The notes beneath the pieces were generated by a model, which saw only the letters and a program-made list of their open reading frames with translations, was not told where the DNA came from and did no database searches. Below are positions 34,025 to 43,838 of a stretch of 64,000 nucleotides of DNA, piece by piece (the first letter of the stretch is position 1; each line of letters opens with the position of its first letter). Made by a program: the position numbers and the translations under genes. Where the stretch lies: the NCBI GenBank assembly GCA_002337085.1, contig DDFH01000008.1:1-64000 (forward strand), in the 5' to 3' direction. The DNA comes from Hyphomonadaceae bacterium UBA1933. GTDB taxonomy: Bacteria > Pseudomonadota > Alphaproteobacteria > Caulobacterales > Aquidulcibacteraceae.

Positions 34025-34999
34025 ATGGAACGCAACATGGATTTCATGAATACTTTGATAATGGGTGCGCCGCTATATGCGTGGTCATTATTTCTTTTAA
34101 TAGTTTTTATACTTTTGGCATTTGATCTTGGGGTTTTGAGCAAAGATAAAAAAGCCATAGGAATAAAAAAATCACTTCTTTTGTCGTCATTTTATATTGC
34201 AATCGGCCTTTTGTTTTCTTTATTTGTTAATTGGCAAATGGGAAGTACAAAGGCATTTGAATATGTAACAGGCTTTATAATTGAAAAAACATTGGCAATT
34301 GATAATGTCTTTGTAATTGCAATGATATTTTCATATTTTGCCATTCCTAATCACCTACAACATCGTGTATTATTATTGGGCGTTTTAGGCGTGCTAATCC
34401 TGCGCGGAATAATGATATTTGCGGGTGCTGCTATTGTCGAAAAATATGAATGGGTTTTGTATATTTTTGCAATTTTTCTAATTTTCACCGGTATTAAAAT
34501 GCTATTTGATAAAGGTGGGCATAGTGACTTATCCGAAAACAAGATTTTGCGTTATTTAACCAAAATACTTCCAGTTTCAGATAAATTACACGGTGAAAAA
34601 TTCATTGTATCGGAAGAAGTAAGTGGGAAATTAAAAACCTTTATCACCCCCCTCTTCCTTGCCTTGCTAATGGTTGAATTTGCAGATTTGATTTTTGCAA
34701 TTGATTCAATCCCCGCAATCTTTGCCATTACTACCGATCCCTTTATTGTGTTTACCTCAAACATCTTTGCAATTTTGGGATTAAGGGCATTATATTTTGC
34801 ACTTGCAGCGATGATTGACCGCTTTGAATATCTAAAATACTCATTAGGTGCATTATTAATATTTATTGGCGGAAAGATTTTCGCCGCAGATTTATTAGGG
34901 CTAGAGAAGTTTCCACCACAATGGGCATTAGGCATAAGTGCGGTAATTATCACACTTGGTATTTTGCCAAGCTTCCTAATTAAGGAACAAGGTAAATAA
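34025..34999 (+). CDS. TerC family integral membrane protein
   Basis: Polytopic inner membrane protein with about nine hydrophobic segments in 324 residues, including the TerC hallmark acidic membrane motifs FDLGVL near the start, EKTLAIDNVFVI near residue 85, and EFADLIFAIDSIPA near residue 220. Family members (Alx, TerC, YkoY) export manganese or help metal insertion into secreted proteins; tellurite resistance is a historical name. The start could be 34025, 34037 or 34046; the last has GGA 6 nt ahead and matches the family N-terminus (MNTL...GAPL). Mn export is an inference from the family and the folded leader. Confidence 0.92.
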   Translation: MERNMDFMNTLIMGAPLYAWSLFLLIVFILLAFDLGVLSKDKKAIGIKKSLLLSSFYIAIGLLFSLFVNWQMGSTKAFEYVTGFIIEKTLAIDNVFVIAMIFSYFAIPNHLQHRVLLLGVLGVLILRGIMIFAGAAIVEKYEWVLYIFAIFLIFTGIKMLFDKGGHSDLSENKILRYLTKILPVSDKLHGEKFIVSEEVSGKLKTFITPLFLALLMVEFADLIFAIDSIPAIFAITTDPFIVFTSNIFAILGLRALYFALAAMIDRFEYLKYSLGALLIFIGGKIFAADLLGLEKFPPQWALGISAVIITLGILPSFLIKEQGK

Positions 35000-35079
35000 T
35001 TAATAAACGACATTTTAAGCCGATTTTATCCATTATTTGTTATTCTAACCAATAAATATCCAAAAAGTTGGTGGGAATT

Positions 35080-35679
35080 ATGGAAAAGATAAAATCGGCT
35101 TTTGTGCTTTTGGCATTATTGTTTTCTGCGGGTTGTGTAACCACAAATGTTGCACCACCGAAAAACCAAGCAGATGCCTGCGCAATTTTATCCGAAAAAA
35201 ATAAATGGGAAAAACCAACCTTTAATGCTGCATATGATTGGGGTATTTCACCTGGAACAATCTTGTCATTCATAAAGCATGAAAGCTCGTTTCGGCATGA
35301 CGCAAAGCCAATTGATAAGAATGGCAACAAACTTTCTTCGGCTTATGGATATTCGCAAGCACTTGATGGCACATGGTCGGATTACGAAAAAGCGCGCGGA
35401 AGCGGCAAAAGAAAAAAATATGAAGATAGTGCTGATTTTATTGGTTGGTATCTCGATAAAATCTCATTCCAAACCGGTGTTCAAAAAAGCGATACTAAAA
35501 ACTTATATTTGGCATTTCATGAAGGCCCAGCAGGTTATAAACGCGGAACATATAAGGGCAAAACTTGGCTTATAAATTATGCAGAACGTGTAGAAAATCA
35601 GGCCGAAATTTATGACAATCAGCTTGCACGTTGCGAAAAAGGCAAAATGAAAAAATTTATGCGCGTTGCAGAAAACTAA
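35080..35679 (+). CDS. SLT-type lytic transglycosylase-like lipoprotein
   Basis: A 199-residue predicted lipoprotein: signal segment AFVLLALLFSAGC with lipid-anchored C19. The rest resembles a soluble lytic transglycosylase domain: ILSFIKHESSFRHDA with likely catalytic E68, then SSAYGYSQALDGTW, and LAFHEGPAGYKRGTY where other members have YNxG. It would cleave glycan strands from the periplasmic face of a membrane. The frame extends four codons to a TTG; GGTGGG lies before the ATG, which I prefer. It stands alone between terC and ada. Confidence 0.85.
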   Translation: MEKIKSAFVLLALLFSAGCVTTNVAPPKNQADACAILSEKNKWEKPTFNAAYDWGISPGTILSFIKHESSFRHDAKPIDKNGNKLSSAYGYSQALDGTWSDYEKARGSGKRKKYEDSADFIGWYLDKISFQTGVQKSDTKNLYLAFHEGPAGYKRGTYKGKTWLINYAERVENQAEIYDNQLARCEKGKMKKFMRVAEN

Positions 35680-35751
35680 AACTAGCTGATAATTAAAAAT
35701 CAATGCCTGTTTTGCGGTAGATTTCTATTTTTCATGCTATAATTTGTTCGC

Positions 35752-36807
35752 ATGAATAAAGAATTTTTAAAAACCGACTTTCAAAGCCTATATAATGCAC
35801 TTTTACGCCGCGATGATGCGTATGAAGGTGTGGCATTTGTATGCGTAAAAACTACTGGTATATTTTGCCGCCTGTCTTGTGCGGCGCGTAAACCACTAGA
35901 AAGCAATATTGAATTTGCAAGTTCTATCGCAGAAGCAAAAAACAAGGGATACCGCGCTTGCCTGCGCTGCAAACCAGAACAAAGCAAAAAGCCGCTTTCA
36001 ACGCTTACAACCAAAATGCTTGATGAATTACATAAAGACCCACAAAAACGTTGGGATAGTGATGCAATAAAGGCATTTGGAATTGATGAAAGCACTTTGC
36101 GCCGATCATTCCAACGCGATTTTGGCACAACATTTTTAAAGTTTGCACGTAAACACCGCCTTGGGGCAATAGTCTCCGATATTGAAAAAGGTGGCAAAAT
36201 TATTGAGGCGCAATTAGATGCCGGCTTTAATTCCGCTAGTGGTTTTGTAGAAGCCGTTAAAAAACAAATTGGCACAAGCCCAAAGGGAATAAAGGCCCAA
36301 AGAATTCTTAGCGCAAAATGGCTTGAAACACCAATTGGGCCAATGCTTGGGGTGGCAGATGATGAAGGTTTACACCTTCTTGAATTTTCCGAACGCAAAG
36401 GCCTGCCTAAAGAAATCGAAACCACAAAGAAACGTATTGGCGCAATTGTATTTCGTAATCATAAAATTTTGGAAGAAGCCGAAAAGCAATTAAACGAATA
36501 TTTTCAAGGTGAACGCCATAAGTTTGATATTCCAATCGCGCAATATGGAACGCCATTTGAAAAATCTGTTTGGGCACAATTGCAAACTATTCCTTATGGG
36601 ACAACCCGCTCTTATGCCGGACAAGCAATGGCAATTGAAAATCCAAATGCCGTTCGCGCTGTTGCCCGTGCCAATGGTTCAAACAAGGTTGCAATCATTG
36701 TACCATGCCACCGTGTAATTGGCTCTGATGGTTCAATGACTGGTTATGCAGGGAAAATTTGGCGTAAAGAATGGTTATTAAACCACGAGCGTAAATCTAT
36801 GCCTTAG
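35752..36807 (+). CDS. ada: Ada, bifunctional methylation sensor and O6-alkylguanine-DNA alkyltransferase
   Basis: Repairs methyl phosphotriesters and O6-methylguanine by suicidal transfer to cysteines and, once methylated, activates the adaptive response. The 351 residues show the zinc tetrad C39, C43, C70 and C73 (E. coli 38, 42, 69, 72), an AraC-type DNA-binding part (about 85-185), and the methyltransferase domain with PCHRV and acceptor C319 (E. coli 321). All key cysteines are intact, so both repair activities are expected. The last 11 nt overlap the convergent sufA-like gene. Confidence 0.95.
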   Translation: MNKEFLKTDFQSLYNALLRRDDAYEGVAFVCVKTTGIFCRLSCAARKPLESNIEFASSIAEAKNKGYRACLRCKPEQSKKPLSTLTTKMLDELHKDPQKRWDSDAIKAFGIDESTLRRSFQRDFGTTFLKFARKHRLGAIVSDIEKGGKIIEAQLDAGFNSASGFVEAVKKQIGTSPKGIKAQRILSAKWLETPIGPMLGVADDEGLHLLEFSERKGLPKEIETTKKRIGAIVFRNHKILEEAEKQLNEYFQGERHKFDIPIAQYGTPFEKSVWAQLQTIPYGTTRSYAGQAMAIENPNAVRAVARANGSNKVAIIVPCHRVIGSDGSMTGYAGKIWRKEWLLNHERKSMP

Positions 36808-37159
36808 CCGGCACAATAGTCACACTTTCACCACAGCCACAGGCATCAGTTTGATTTGGATTACGGAAGGTGAATTTTGAATGGAATTTATTAGTTTCCA
36901 AATCAATTTCTGTGCCTATCAAGAACAATACGGCATTGGCGGCAATTAAAATCTGCACACCTTTATCTTCGACCAATTCGTCATATTTTTCAGGTGCGTC
37001 TGCATATTCCATTGTATATTCCATGCCAGCACAGCCACCGTTTTTCACGCCGACCCTTAGGTATGGCTTTTCACCATTGGCAATAATCGCCTTTAGCCTC
37101 TCTGCGGCATTGTCAGAAAGACTAATAAGTTTTGGTTTTTGGCGCGTTTTTATTTCCAT
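36797..37159 (-). CDS. sufA: A-type iron-sulfur carrier (SufA/IscA/HesB family)
   Basis: Carries nascent Fe-S clusters to target proteins. From the ATG at 37159 it has 120 residues with the three conserved cysteines in GGCAGMEY and ACGCGES. A GTG two codons earlier is also possible. It is the last gene of the suf operon, 7 nt after the sufT-like gene, and runs into the end of ada on the other strand. SufA is chosen for the operon context; sequence alone would also allow ErpA or IscA. Confidence 0.9.
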   Translation of the reverse strand: MEIKTRQKPKLISLSDNAAERLKAIIANGEKPYLRVGVKNGGCAGMEYTMEYADAPEKYDELVEDKGVQILIAANAVLFLIGTEIDLETNKFHSKFTFRNPNQTDACGCGESVTIVPAKA

Positions 37160-37166
37160 TTTCACA

Positions 37167-37517
37167 CTAGAACATATTTAAAATAAGTTTTGCCTCATCG
37201 GACATATTGTCTTTTGTCCAAGGTGGATCAAAAGTAATAATTGCGGTTGCCGAATTAACACCATCAACTGTTAACGCCGCCTCTTCAACCTGTTGCGGAA
37301 TAATTTCAGCCGCAGGGCAAGCAGGCGCGGTCAATGTCATGGTAACTTCAACATGACCTTCATCATTAATATCGACCTTGTAAATCAAGCCCAGCTCATA
37401 AATATCAACTGGAATCTCGGGGTCATAAACACCTTTAAACGCACTAATAAGATCATTAGTAATGCGTTCTTTTACCTCTTGGTCGTCATAATCGTATATT
37501 TTATTTTCTTTTAACAT
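37167..37517 (-). CDS. sufT: SufT-like MIP18 family Fe-S assembly protein
   Basis: A 116-residue protein of the DUF59/MIP18 family, which helps Fe-S cluster maturation or delivery. The signatures are YDPEIPVDIYELGLIY and the cysteine-containing TLTAPACPAAE. It lies 10 nt downstream of sufS and just upstream of sufA, a common place for this gene in suf operons. The exact step is not settled for the family. Confidence 0.92.
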   Translation of the reverse strand: MLKENKIYDYDDQEVKERITNDLISAFKGVYDPEIPVDIYELGLIYKVDINDEGHVEVTMTLTAPACPAAEIIPQQVEEAALTVDGVNSATAIITFDPPWTKDNMSDEAKLILNMF

Positions 37518-37527
37518 ATCCTACCTA

Positions 37528-38742
37528 TCAAGTAAGGAATTCAATTGCTTTTTCAAGAGATTTGGCAAAAATTTCCACCTCCTGAAGTGTATTATATGCA
37601 GCAAAACTTGCACGTGCCGAGGCATTAACCCCCATACGCGTCATCAAAGGCTGCGCACAATGATGCCCCGCCCGAATTGCCACGCCGTATTTATCCAAAA
37701 TTTGTGAAATATCATGCGGATGAACACCATCAACAACAAAAGACAAAATTGCCGCTTTATCACTGGTTTCACCCAAAATCCGAACCCGATTATTTTTTCT
37801 TATTGCATCGGTTGCCGCAATTAATAATTCATTTTCATGGGTATGGATTGCCGCACGATCTTGTGATGAAATCCAATCAATTGCTGTTTTTAAACCAACA
37901 GCCTCGGTAATTGGTGGCGTCCCTGCCTCAAACCTAAAAGGTGGCTCATTGAAGGTCACGCCTTCTTGGGTAACACTTTCAATCATTTCACCACCACCTA
38001 AAAATGGCGGCAGTTCATTTAATTCGGCAAATTTACCGTAAAGCACGCCAATGCCACTTGGGCCATAAAGTTTATGGGATGAAAATACATAAAAATCACA
38101 ATCACTGTCTTTTACATCGACTTTTTCATGCACAATCCCTTGCGCGCCATCAATAATAACCTTGGCACCAAATTCATGCGCCGCCGCCGTCATTTCTTTG
38201 ATTGGTAATTTTGTCCCCAAAACGTTTGAAATATGGGCAAAAGAAACGATTTTCGTTTTTTTGTTCAATAAAGATTTGAAATGTTCAAAATCAAGCGCAC
38301 CGTCATCATTTATCTTAGCCCATTTAACTACAACACCAATGCGCATCGCAAGCATTTGCCACGGCACAATATTGGCATGATGTTCAAGTTCGGTAATTAC
38401 AATCTCATCGCCTGCATTCAAACTTTGCCCCAATGTATAGGCCAAGAGGTTCAATGCCTCGGTTGCGCCTTTTGTAAACACCACTTCGCCTTCACGCGCA
38501 TTGATAAAGGTTTCAGCGGTTTTACGCGCCGCTTCAAACGCATTTGTGGCTTCATTTGATAAAGTATGTAGGCCACGGTGAACATTGGCATATGAAGTGC
38601 GCATAAAGTCACTCATGGCATTAATAACGCAATCAGGCTTTTGCGCCGATGCACCGCTATCAAAATATACCAATGGCTTGCCATTCACTTGACGTGACAA
38701 GATTGGAAATTGCGCACGAATTTGGTTTATATCAAACGTCAT
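37528..38742 (-). CDS. sufS: SufS group II cysteine desulfurase
   Basis: PLP enzyme that removes sulfur from cysteine and supplies it to the SufBCD scaffold. The 404 residues include the PLP lysine in FSSHKLYGPSGIG and the active-site cysteine in IRAGHHCAQPLM. The ATG overlaps the sufD stop by one base (TAATG), implying coupled translation. SufE or SufU, the usual sulfur acceptor, is not present in this window. Confidence 0.96.
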   Translation of the reverse strand: MTFDINQIRAQFPILSRQVNGKPLVYFDSGASAQKPDCVINAMSDFMRTSYANVHRGLHTLSNEATNAFEAARKTAETFINAREGEVVFTKGATEALNLLAYTLGQSLNAGDEIVITELEHHANIVPWQMLAMRIGVVVKWAKINDDGALDFEHFKSLLNKKTKIVSFAHISNVLGTKLPIKEMTAAAHEFGAKVIIDGAQGIVHEKVDVKDSDCDFYVFSSHKLYGPSGIGVLYGKFAELNELPPFLGGGEMIESVTQEGVTFNEPPFRFEAGTPPITEAVGLKTAIDWISSQDRAAIHTHENELLIAATDAIRKNNRVRILGETSDKAAILSFVVDGVHPHDISQILDKYGVAIRAGHHCAQPLMTRMGVNASARASFAAYNTLQEVEIFAKSLEKAIEFLT

Positions 38743-39884
38743 TAGCCAATAATCTCATCAAGACGGTTTTCAATCCGTGAAATTGCATATTCGCGAATGT
38801 CTTCATATTGTAATTCATCAAAAACCTGTGCCAAAAATGCCTTTACCAGAAGGATTTTCGCGGTTTTTTTGCTGATACCGCGTGCCTGCATATAAAATAA
38901 TGCGCTTTCATCCAATGCACCAATTGTATTGGCGTGTGAGCATTCAACATCATCGGCATAGATCTCAAGGCTTGGCTTGGCGTTTATTTTGCCACCATCT
39001 TCAAGCATTAATCCACGATGTTCCATGGTGGCGCTTGTCTTTTGTGCATTACGCTCAACCTGAATCTTACCTTGGAAAACCGCATTTGCACCATTGGCAA
39101 CAATACCGCGCACCATTTCTTTGGTTTCACAATTTGGTGCATGGTGATAAACCGTAGTAGTAATATCATTATGCGCATTTTTCAAAAGATATGCGGCGTT
39201 AAAGTTACACTTTGCACCCTCACCCAATAAATGCACATCAGTTTCAATACGCGCCATTTCACCGCCGCGCAAAAGTGAAAATCCGGCAAACTCACCGCCT
39301 TTGGCAACATTCACAATGGATTTACGAATATCTTTCGCACCAAATGTATCAGCATACATTATCCGACGCAAAGATGCATTTTCGCCAATTTCTGCAAATA
39401 ATAGACCAGATGAAAGGCCAGCATCTGCACCTTGCTCCTCAATAATCTCAAGATGCGCATCATCTTCAACAATGATGTGCATTGCAGTGCGCGAACCAGC
39501 ACCGCGCTGAACGGCAATACGTGCCTTCTTACCTGCTTTTAGGATTATTTTTTGTGAAGACTTTGCAAGCCCCTGCACCAATATTGTGGTCACATCTTCG
39601 TCATAACCAGAAATCAGGCTTACGCTATCGATTTGCAAATCTTTCGACGCACCCGAAACAATTTCACCAAATTGTGTGGCGTGAATAATTATATCTGCTG
39701 AAAGGTTTGCGCTTCTAACCTCTCCTGATGGACTTTCAATTTTGTCAGACAAAGCACGCGCCAAATCGGTATAATGAAAATATTCAACGCGTTTATTAGG
39801 AAGCCCGTTTTTTTCGATATATTCGCGCGCTTTTTTGCCCCATTCGGTTTTGGTAAGTTCACCTAATATTGCTATATCGCTCAT
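38742..39884 (-). CDS. sufD: SufD, Fe-S cluster scaffold subunit
   Basis: Subunit of the SufBC2D complex that builds Fe-S clusters. The 380 residues form the beta-helix core typical of SufB/SufD, with the C-terminal ANTIGALDESALFYMQARGIS motif that carries the functional histidine region in the family. Its start overlaps the sufC stop by 4 nt (ATGA). Confidence 0.95.
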   Translation of the reverse strand: MSDIAILGELTKTEWGKKAREYIEKNGLPNKRVEYFHYTDLARALSDKIESPSGEVRSANLSADIIIHATQFGEIVSGASKDLQIDSVSLISGYDEDVTTILVQGLAKSSQKIILKAGKKARIAVQRGAGSRTAMHIIVEDDAHLEIIEEQGADAGLSSGLLFAEIGENASLRRIMYADTFGAKDIRKSIVNVAKGGEFAGFSLLRGGEMARIETDVHLLGEGAKCNFNAAYLLKNAHNDITTTVYHHAPNCETKEMVRGIVANGANAVFQGKIQVERNAQKTSATMEHRGLMLEDGGKINAKPSLEIYADDVECSHANTIGALDESALFYMQARGISKKTAKILLVKAFLAQVFDELQYEDIREYAISRIENRLDEIIG

Positions 39885-40630
39885 GAGACTAATGCCTCAT
39901 ATTTATCGTAACCATTTTTTTCTAATTCAAGTGCAAGCTCCGGCCCGCCCGTGTCAACAATCTTTCCATCCACCAGAACATGAACTTTATCTGGCTTGAT
40001 ATAATCAAGAAGGCGTTGATAGTGGGTTATCACCAACATTCCACGATTTGGCGCGCGCATATAATTCACACCGTCCGAAACAATCCGAAGCGCATCAATA
40101 TCAAGCCCTGAATCGGTTTCATCAAGTATCATGAATTTTGGCTCAAGCATTGCCATTTGGAAAATTTCCATGCGCTTTTTCTCGCCACCGCTAAAACCAA
40201 CATTAAGCGGACGTTTTAGCATTTCATCTTCGATTTTAAGACGTTTTGCAGCTTCTTTTGCTGCCTTCATAAATTGTGGCACGGACAATTCAGCTTCACC
40301 ACGATATTTTCTTTGTTCATTTAATGCAGTGCGAAGAAATGTTAAAGTTGGCACACCAGGGATTTCAAGCGGATATTGGAATGACAAAAACAATCCTTCG
40401 CCCGCGCGTTCTTCTGGTTCTAGTGCCAGTAGATTTTTGCCGTTTAGTTCGGCTGTGCCACCAGTTACATGATAAGAGGGATGCCCCGTGAGCGCATTTG
40501 AAAGCGTTGATTTCCCCGCACCATTCGGCCCCATAATCGCATGAACCTCACCAGCAGGCACGTCAAGTGATAGCCCATTGGTAATTTGTTTGCCGTCTAT
40601 TTCTACTTTTAAGTCTTTAATTTTTAACAT
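39881..40630 (-). CDS. sufC: SufC, ABC-type ATPase of the Fe-S scaffold
   Basis: Cytoplasmic ABC ATPase that powers conformational change in SufBCD. The 249 residues show Walker A GPNGAGKST (34-42), the signature NVGFSGGEKKRME, and Walker B with LDETDSGLD. There are no membrane spans. It overlaps sufD by 4 nt and follows sufB by about 30 nt. Confidence 0.97.
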   Translation of the reverse strand: MLKIKDLKVEIDGKQITNGLSLDVPAGEVHAIMGPNGAGKSTLSNALTGHPSYHVTGGTAELNGKNLLALEPEERAGEGLFLSFQYPLEIPGVPTLTFLRTALNEQRKYRGEAELSVPQFMKAAKEAAKRLKIEDEMLKRPLNVGFSGGEKKRMEIFQMAMLEPKFMILDETDSGLDIDALRIVSDGVNYMRAPNRGMLVITHYQRLLDYIKPDKVHVLVDGKIVDTGGPELALELEKNGYDKYEALVS

Positions 40631-40659
40631 TTACTTCTCGATATAATAAGTTATGCGCC

Positions 40660-42153
40660 TTAACCAACGCTTCCCTCTAATGAAATCGCCACAAGTTTCT
40701 GTGCCTCGACCGCAAATTCCATCGGGAGTTTTTGCATTACTTCGCGAACAAAGCCATTTACCAAAAGTGCGGTTGCACTTTCTGCGGACAGACCACGTTG
40801 ACGGCAATAGAATAATTGATCTTCACCTAATTTGGTGGTGGTGGCCTCGTGTTCAAAACGCGCGCTGGTATTTGCCGCCTCAATATACGGGAATGTATGC
40901 GCGCCGCATTTATCACCAATTAACAAACTATCACATTGCGTAAAATTACGGGCATTCAATGCCTTGGCATGTGCCGAAACAAGTCCGCGATAGGTTTGGT
41001 TTGAAACCCCAGCCGCAATCCCTTTAGAAATAATGCGTGACGAAGTATTTTTGCCCAAATGAATCATTTTTGTGCCGGTGTCTGCCTGTTGATGACCGTT
41101 GGTTACGGCAATTGAATAAAACTCGCCCACACTTTCATCACCACGCAGGATACAAGATGGATATTTCCATGTAACCGCCGAACCAGTTTCCACCTGCGTC
41201 CATGAAACTTTGGATTTTTTACCACGGCAATCGGCGCGCTTGGTCACGAAATTATAAATCCCGCCATTGCCATTCTCATCACCTGGATACCAATTTTGTA
41301 CGGTTGAATAACGAATTTCTGCACCATCCAAAGCCACCAATTCAACCACCGCCGCATGAAGCTGATTTTCATCGCGTTGTGGCGCGGTGCAGCCTTCAAG
41401 GTAAGAAACATAGGCATCGGCATCGGCAATAATCAACGTCCGCTCAAATTGCCCTGTGTTGGCGGCATTGATACGGAAATAGGTTGATAATTCCATCGGG
41501 CAACGCACACCTTTGGGAATATAAACAAATGTCCCATCGGAAAACACGGCCGAATTAAGGGTTGCATAGAAATTATCTGATTGCGGCACAACCGAACCCA
41601 AATACTGCTTTACAAGTTCTGGATATTCCTGAACTGCCTCGGAAATTGAACAAAATATTACGCCAGCTTGCGATAATTCTTTACGGAAAGTGGTGGCAAC
41701 TGACACGCTATCAAATACCGCATCAACTGCAACCTTGGCCGCACCTTTAACGCCTGCCAAAACCTCTTGTTCACGAATTGGAATGCCAAGCTTTTTATAT
41801 GTTTCCAAAAGCTTGGGATCAACTTCATCAAGGGAATCGATTTCGGGGCGTGCCTTGGGGGCAGAATAATAATAAAGCTCTTGAAATTTTGGTTTTGGAT
41901 ATGAAACCATCGCCCATTCAGGCTCATCCATAGTAAGCCAGCGCTTATATGCTTGAAGACGCCATTCAAGCATCCATTCAGGCTCATTCTTTTTGGCAGA
42001 AATAAACTTAATTACTTCTTCACTTAAACCAATTGGTGCGGTTTCAGATTCAATATCGGTAACAAAACCATATTTATATTTATCACCCTCAAGCTCTTTG
42101 ACAGCCTGAACCGTGTCTTTGTCGATATTGTCTTTAATTTTTATGTCAGTCAT
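40660..42153 (-). CDS. sufB: SufB, Fe-S cluster scaffold subunit
   Basis: Main scaffold protein of the SUF system. The 497 residues contain PKGVRCPMELSTYFRIN, the segment VSYLEGCTAPQRDENQLHAA with its cysteine, and the C-terminal LIGDKCGAHTFPYIE with the cysteine linked to cluster assembly and EHEATTTKLGEDQLFYCRQR. It follows the desulfurase gene by 9 nt in the same operon. Confidence 0.97.
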   Translation of the reverse strand: MTDIKIKDNIDKDTVQAVKELEGDKYKYGFVTDIESETAPIGLSEEVIKFISAKKNEPEWMLEWRLQAYKRWLTMDEPEWAMVSYPKPKFQELYYYSAPKARPEIDSLDEVDPKLLETYKKLGIPIREQEVLAGVKGAAKVAVDAVFDSVSVATTFRKELSQAGVIFCSISEAVQEYPELVKQYLGSVVPQSDNFYATLNSAVFSDGTFVYIPKGVRCPMELSTYFRINAANTGQFERTLIIADADAYVSYLEGCTAPQRDENQLHAAVVELVALDGAEIRYSTVQNWYPGDENGNGGIYNFVTKRADCRGKKSKVSWTQVETGSAVTWKYPSCILRGDESVGEFYSIAVTNGHQQADTGTKMIHLGKNTSSRIISKGIAAGVSNQTYRGLVSAHAKALNARNFTQCDSLLIGDKCGAHTFPYIEAANTSARFEHEATTTKLGEDQLFYCRQRGLSAESATALLVNGFVREVMQKLPMEFAVEAQKLVAISLEGSVG

Positions 42154-42162
42154 AGTTTTACT

Positions 42163-43287
42163 TTAGGCAGCTTTTGAGACCATAATATTATAATTTTCAA
42201 GCAATTTCGCCACAATTGTCATTGCGTCGGCTTCGGTTGAGCGATGCCCAAATGAAACACGAACCACACATTTGGCATATTCTTCATTAAGACCAATTGC
42301 CTTGATTACACGTGAAACTTTTACGGAACCAGATGAACACGCCGAACCAGATGATAATGATACCCCGGCAAGATCAAGGGCAATAACCAAAAATTCGGAA
42401 GACCATTCAGGAATATAAAAACAAGATGTATTACCAAGACGATTAGTATTTTCGCCAATAATTACAACATCAGAAAATGATTTTTTTAGCTCCGTCTCAA
42501 AAATATCACGGATTTTTTTAACGTTTGCTAGTTCAGCTTGAATTTCAATTATTTCTTGGGCCGCTGAACCCATTCCAATAATCGCGGGGGCATTTTGTGT
42601 ACCAGAACGATAACCCTTTTCCTGACCACCACCAACGCGCCCTCTAAAGCCATCTATACCGGGCGCAAGTATCAATGCACCCGCACCCATTGGCCCGCCA
42701 ATTTTATGTGATGAAACAATCATCCAGTCACCAAAGCCAGAAAATTCTTGTGAGTGACATTTTCCGAAGGCCTGTGTCGCGTCAACCAACAATGCACCAC
42801 CTTGATTACGGACAATTCCAGAAATTTTCGATAATGGAAAGACAACGCCCGTTTCATTATTTGCAGCCTGAACAATTACCAATGGCTTTGAGGCATTATC
42901 TAGTTTATTTTCAAGCCATTCAATATCAATTTGCCCATTAGCAAGTGATGGAATAACCACTAAATTATTCCATTTTGTTTGGGCATATTGGAAAATGGCA
43001 TCATGCTCTTGCGAGAATAAGAAAACATTTTCAAAGCCAATTTCAAATGCACTTTCAATTGCAAGCTGCGCAGCCTCGGTCGCGCCAGAAGTAAAAACAA
43101 CCTCGTGGGAAGTTACACCAAGTGCTAACCGCACGTTACGCCGTGCATTTTCAATCAGCATACGCAATTTTTGACCATCTTTATGTATAGACGATGGATT
43201 GCCATATAAATCCAATGCCTCAACCATCGCGCGCCTTGCGGCATCACGCATGGGAACATTGGCGTTATAATCGGCATAAATACGCAT
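42163..43287 (-). CDS. second cysteine desulfurase (NifS/IscS-like)
   Basis: A 374-residue class I desulfurase: IYADYNANVP at the start, the HDAIFQ histidine region, the PLP lysine in VSSHKIGGPMGAG, and the loop cysteine in SSGSACSSGSVKVS. It differs from SufS by the long SACSSG loop typical of IscS/NifS, so the operon codes for two desulfurases of different classes, an arrangement also known from Rhodobacter iscR-suf operons. The ATG at 43287 lies 1 nt past the iscR stop; the frame extends six codons to a GTG inside iscR. Expected to feed sulfur to SufBCD or to tRNA thiolation. Confidence 0.92.
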   Translation of the reverse strand: MRIYADYNANVPMRDAARRAMVEALDLYGNPSSIHKDGQKLRMLIENARRNVRLALGVTSHEVVFTSGATEAAQLAIESAFEIGFENVFLFSQEHDAIFQYAQTKWNNLVVIPSLANGQIDIEWLENKLDNASKPLVIVQAANNETGVVFPLSKISGIVRNQGGALLVDATQAFGKCHSQEFSGFGDWMIVSSHKIGGPMGAGALILAPGIDGFRGRVGGGQEKGYRSGTQNAPAIIGMGSAAQEIIEIQAELANVKKIRDIFETELKKSFSDVVIIGENTNRLGNTSCFYIPEWSSEFLVIALDLAGVSLSSGSACSSGSVKVSRVIKAIGLNEEYAKCVVRVSFGHRSTEADAMTIVAKLLENYNIMVSKAA

Positions 43288-43288
43288 T

Positions 43289-43735
43289 TTACGCTGCCTT
43301 CTCACCTAATGAAGATGTTTCAAACTTATTCTGCAAGATATCTTCTAAAGTAACACTCGCCATGAAATCTTGGATATGTGTAGTCATAGCAACCCAAAGG
43401 CCATGCGCAACACAACGCGCCTTGCGTCCACCACAACCACCTTCTTTTTCAGAATCACAAGCAGTAAATTTAACAGTTTCATCAACCGCAAAAACAACAG
43501 ACGCAACATCAATGACGCTTGCAGGTTTTGCAAGACGGTAACCACCATTTGGTCCACGTTTTGCAACAACAATTCCACGGCGCCGCAGACGGGCGAATAA
43601 TTGTTCAAGATATGAAAGTGAAATAGATTGCCTTGAAGCAATATCAGCAAGCGAAACCGAGCCATGCTCTCCGCCATTAGAGGCAAGGTCAATCAATGCC
43701 ATAACCGCATAACGCCCTTTGGTAGATAACTCCAT
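43289..43735 (-). CDS. iscR: IscR-like Rrf2 family Fe-S sensing repressor
   Basis: Regulator of Fe-S biogenesis. The 148 residues start with the Rrf2 winged helix MELSTKGRYAVMALIDLA and the recognition region SLSYLEQLFARLRRRGIV. Cluster ligands are present: C93, C101, C108 and H111, slightly wider spaced than E. coli IscR (C92, C98, C104, H107). As first gene of the suf operon it most likely represses its own operon when clusters are plentiful. RirA, a related iron regulator, is the main alternative; the operon position and the retained histidine favour IscR. Confidence 0.9.
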   Translation of the reverse strand: MELSTKGRYAVMALIDLASNGGEHGSVSLADIASRQSISLSYLEQLFARLRRRGIVVAKRGPNGGYRLAKPASVIDVASVVFAVDETVKFTACDSEKEGGCGGRKARCVAHGLWVAMTTHIQDFMASVTLEDILQNKFETSSLGEKAA

Positions 43736-43838
43736 ATAAATATACCCTTATACCAATCTGGCGTTGAATAACTAGAAAGAACACACCAGATGTAAAAAAA
43801 TTGGAAATTAATCATGTTGTTGTGCTAAAGCAATTAAG

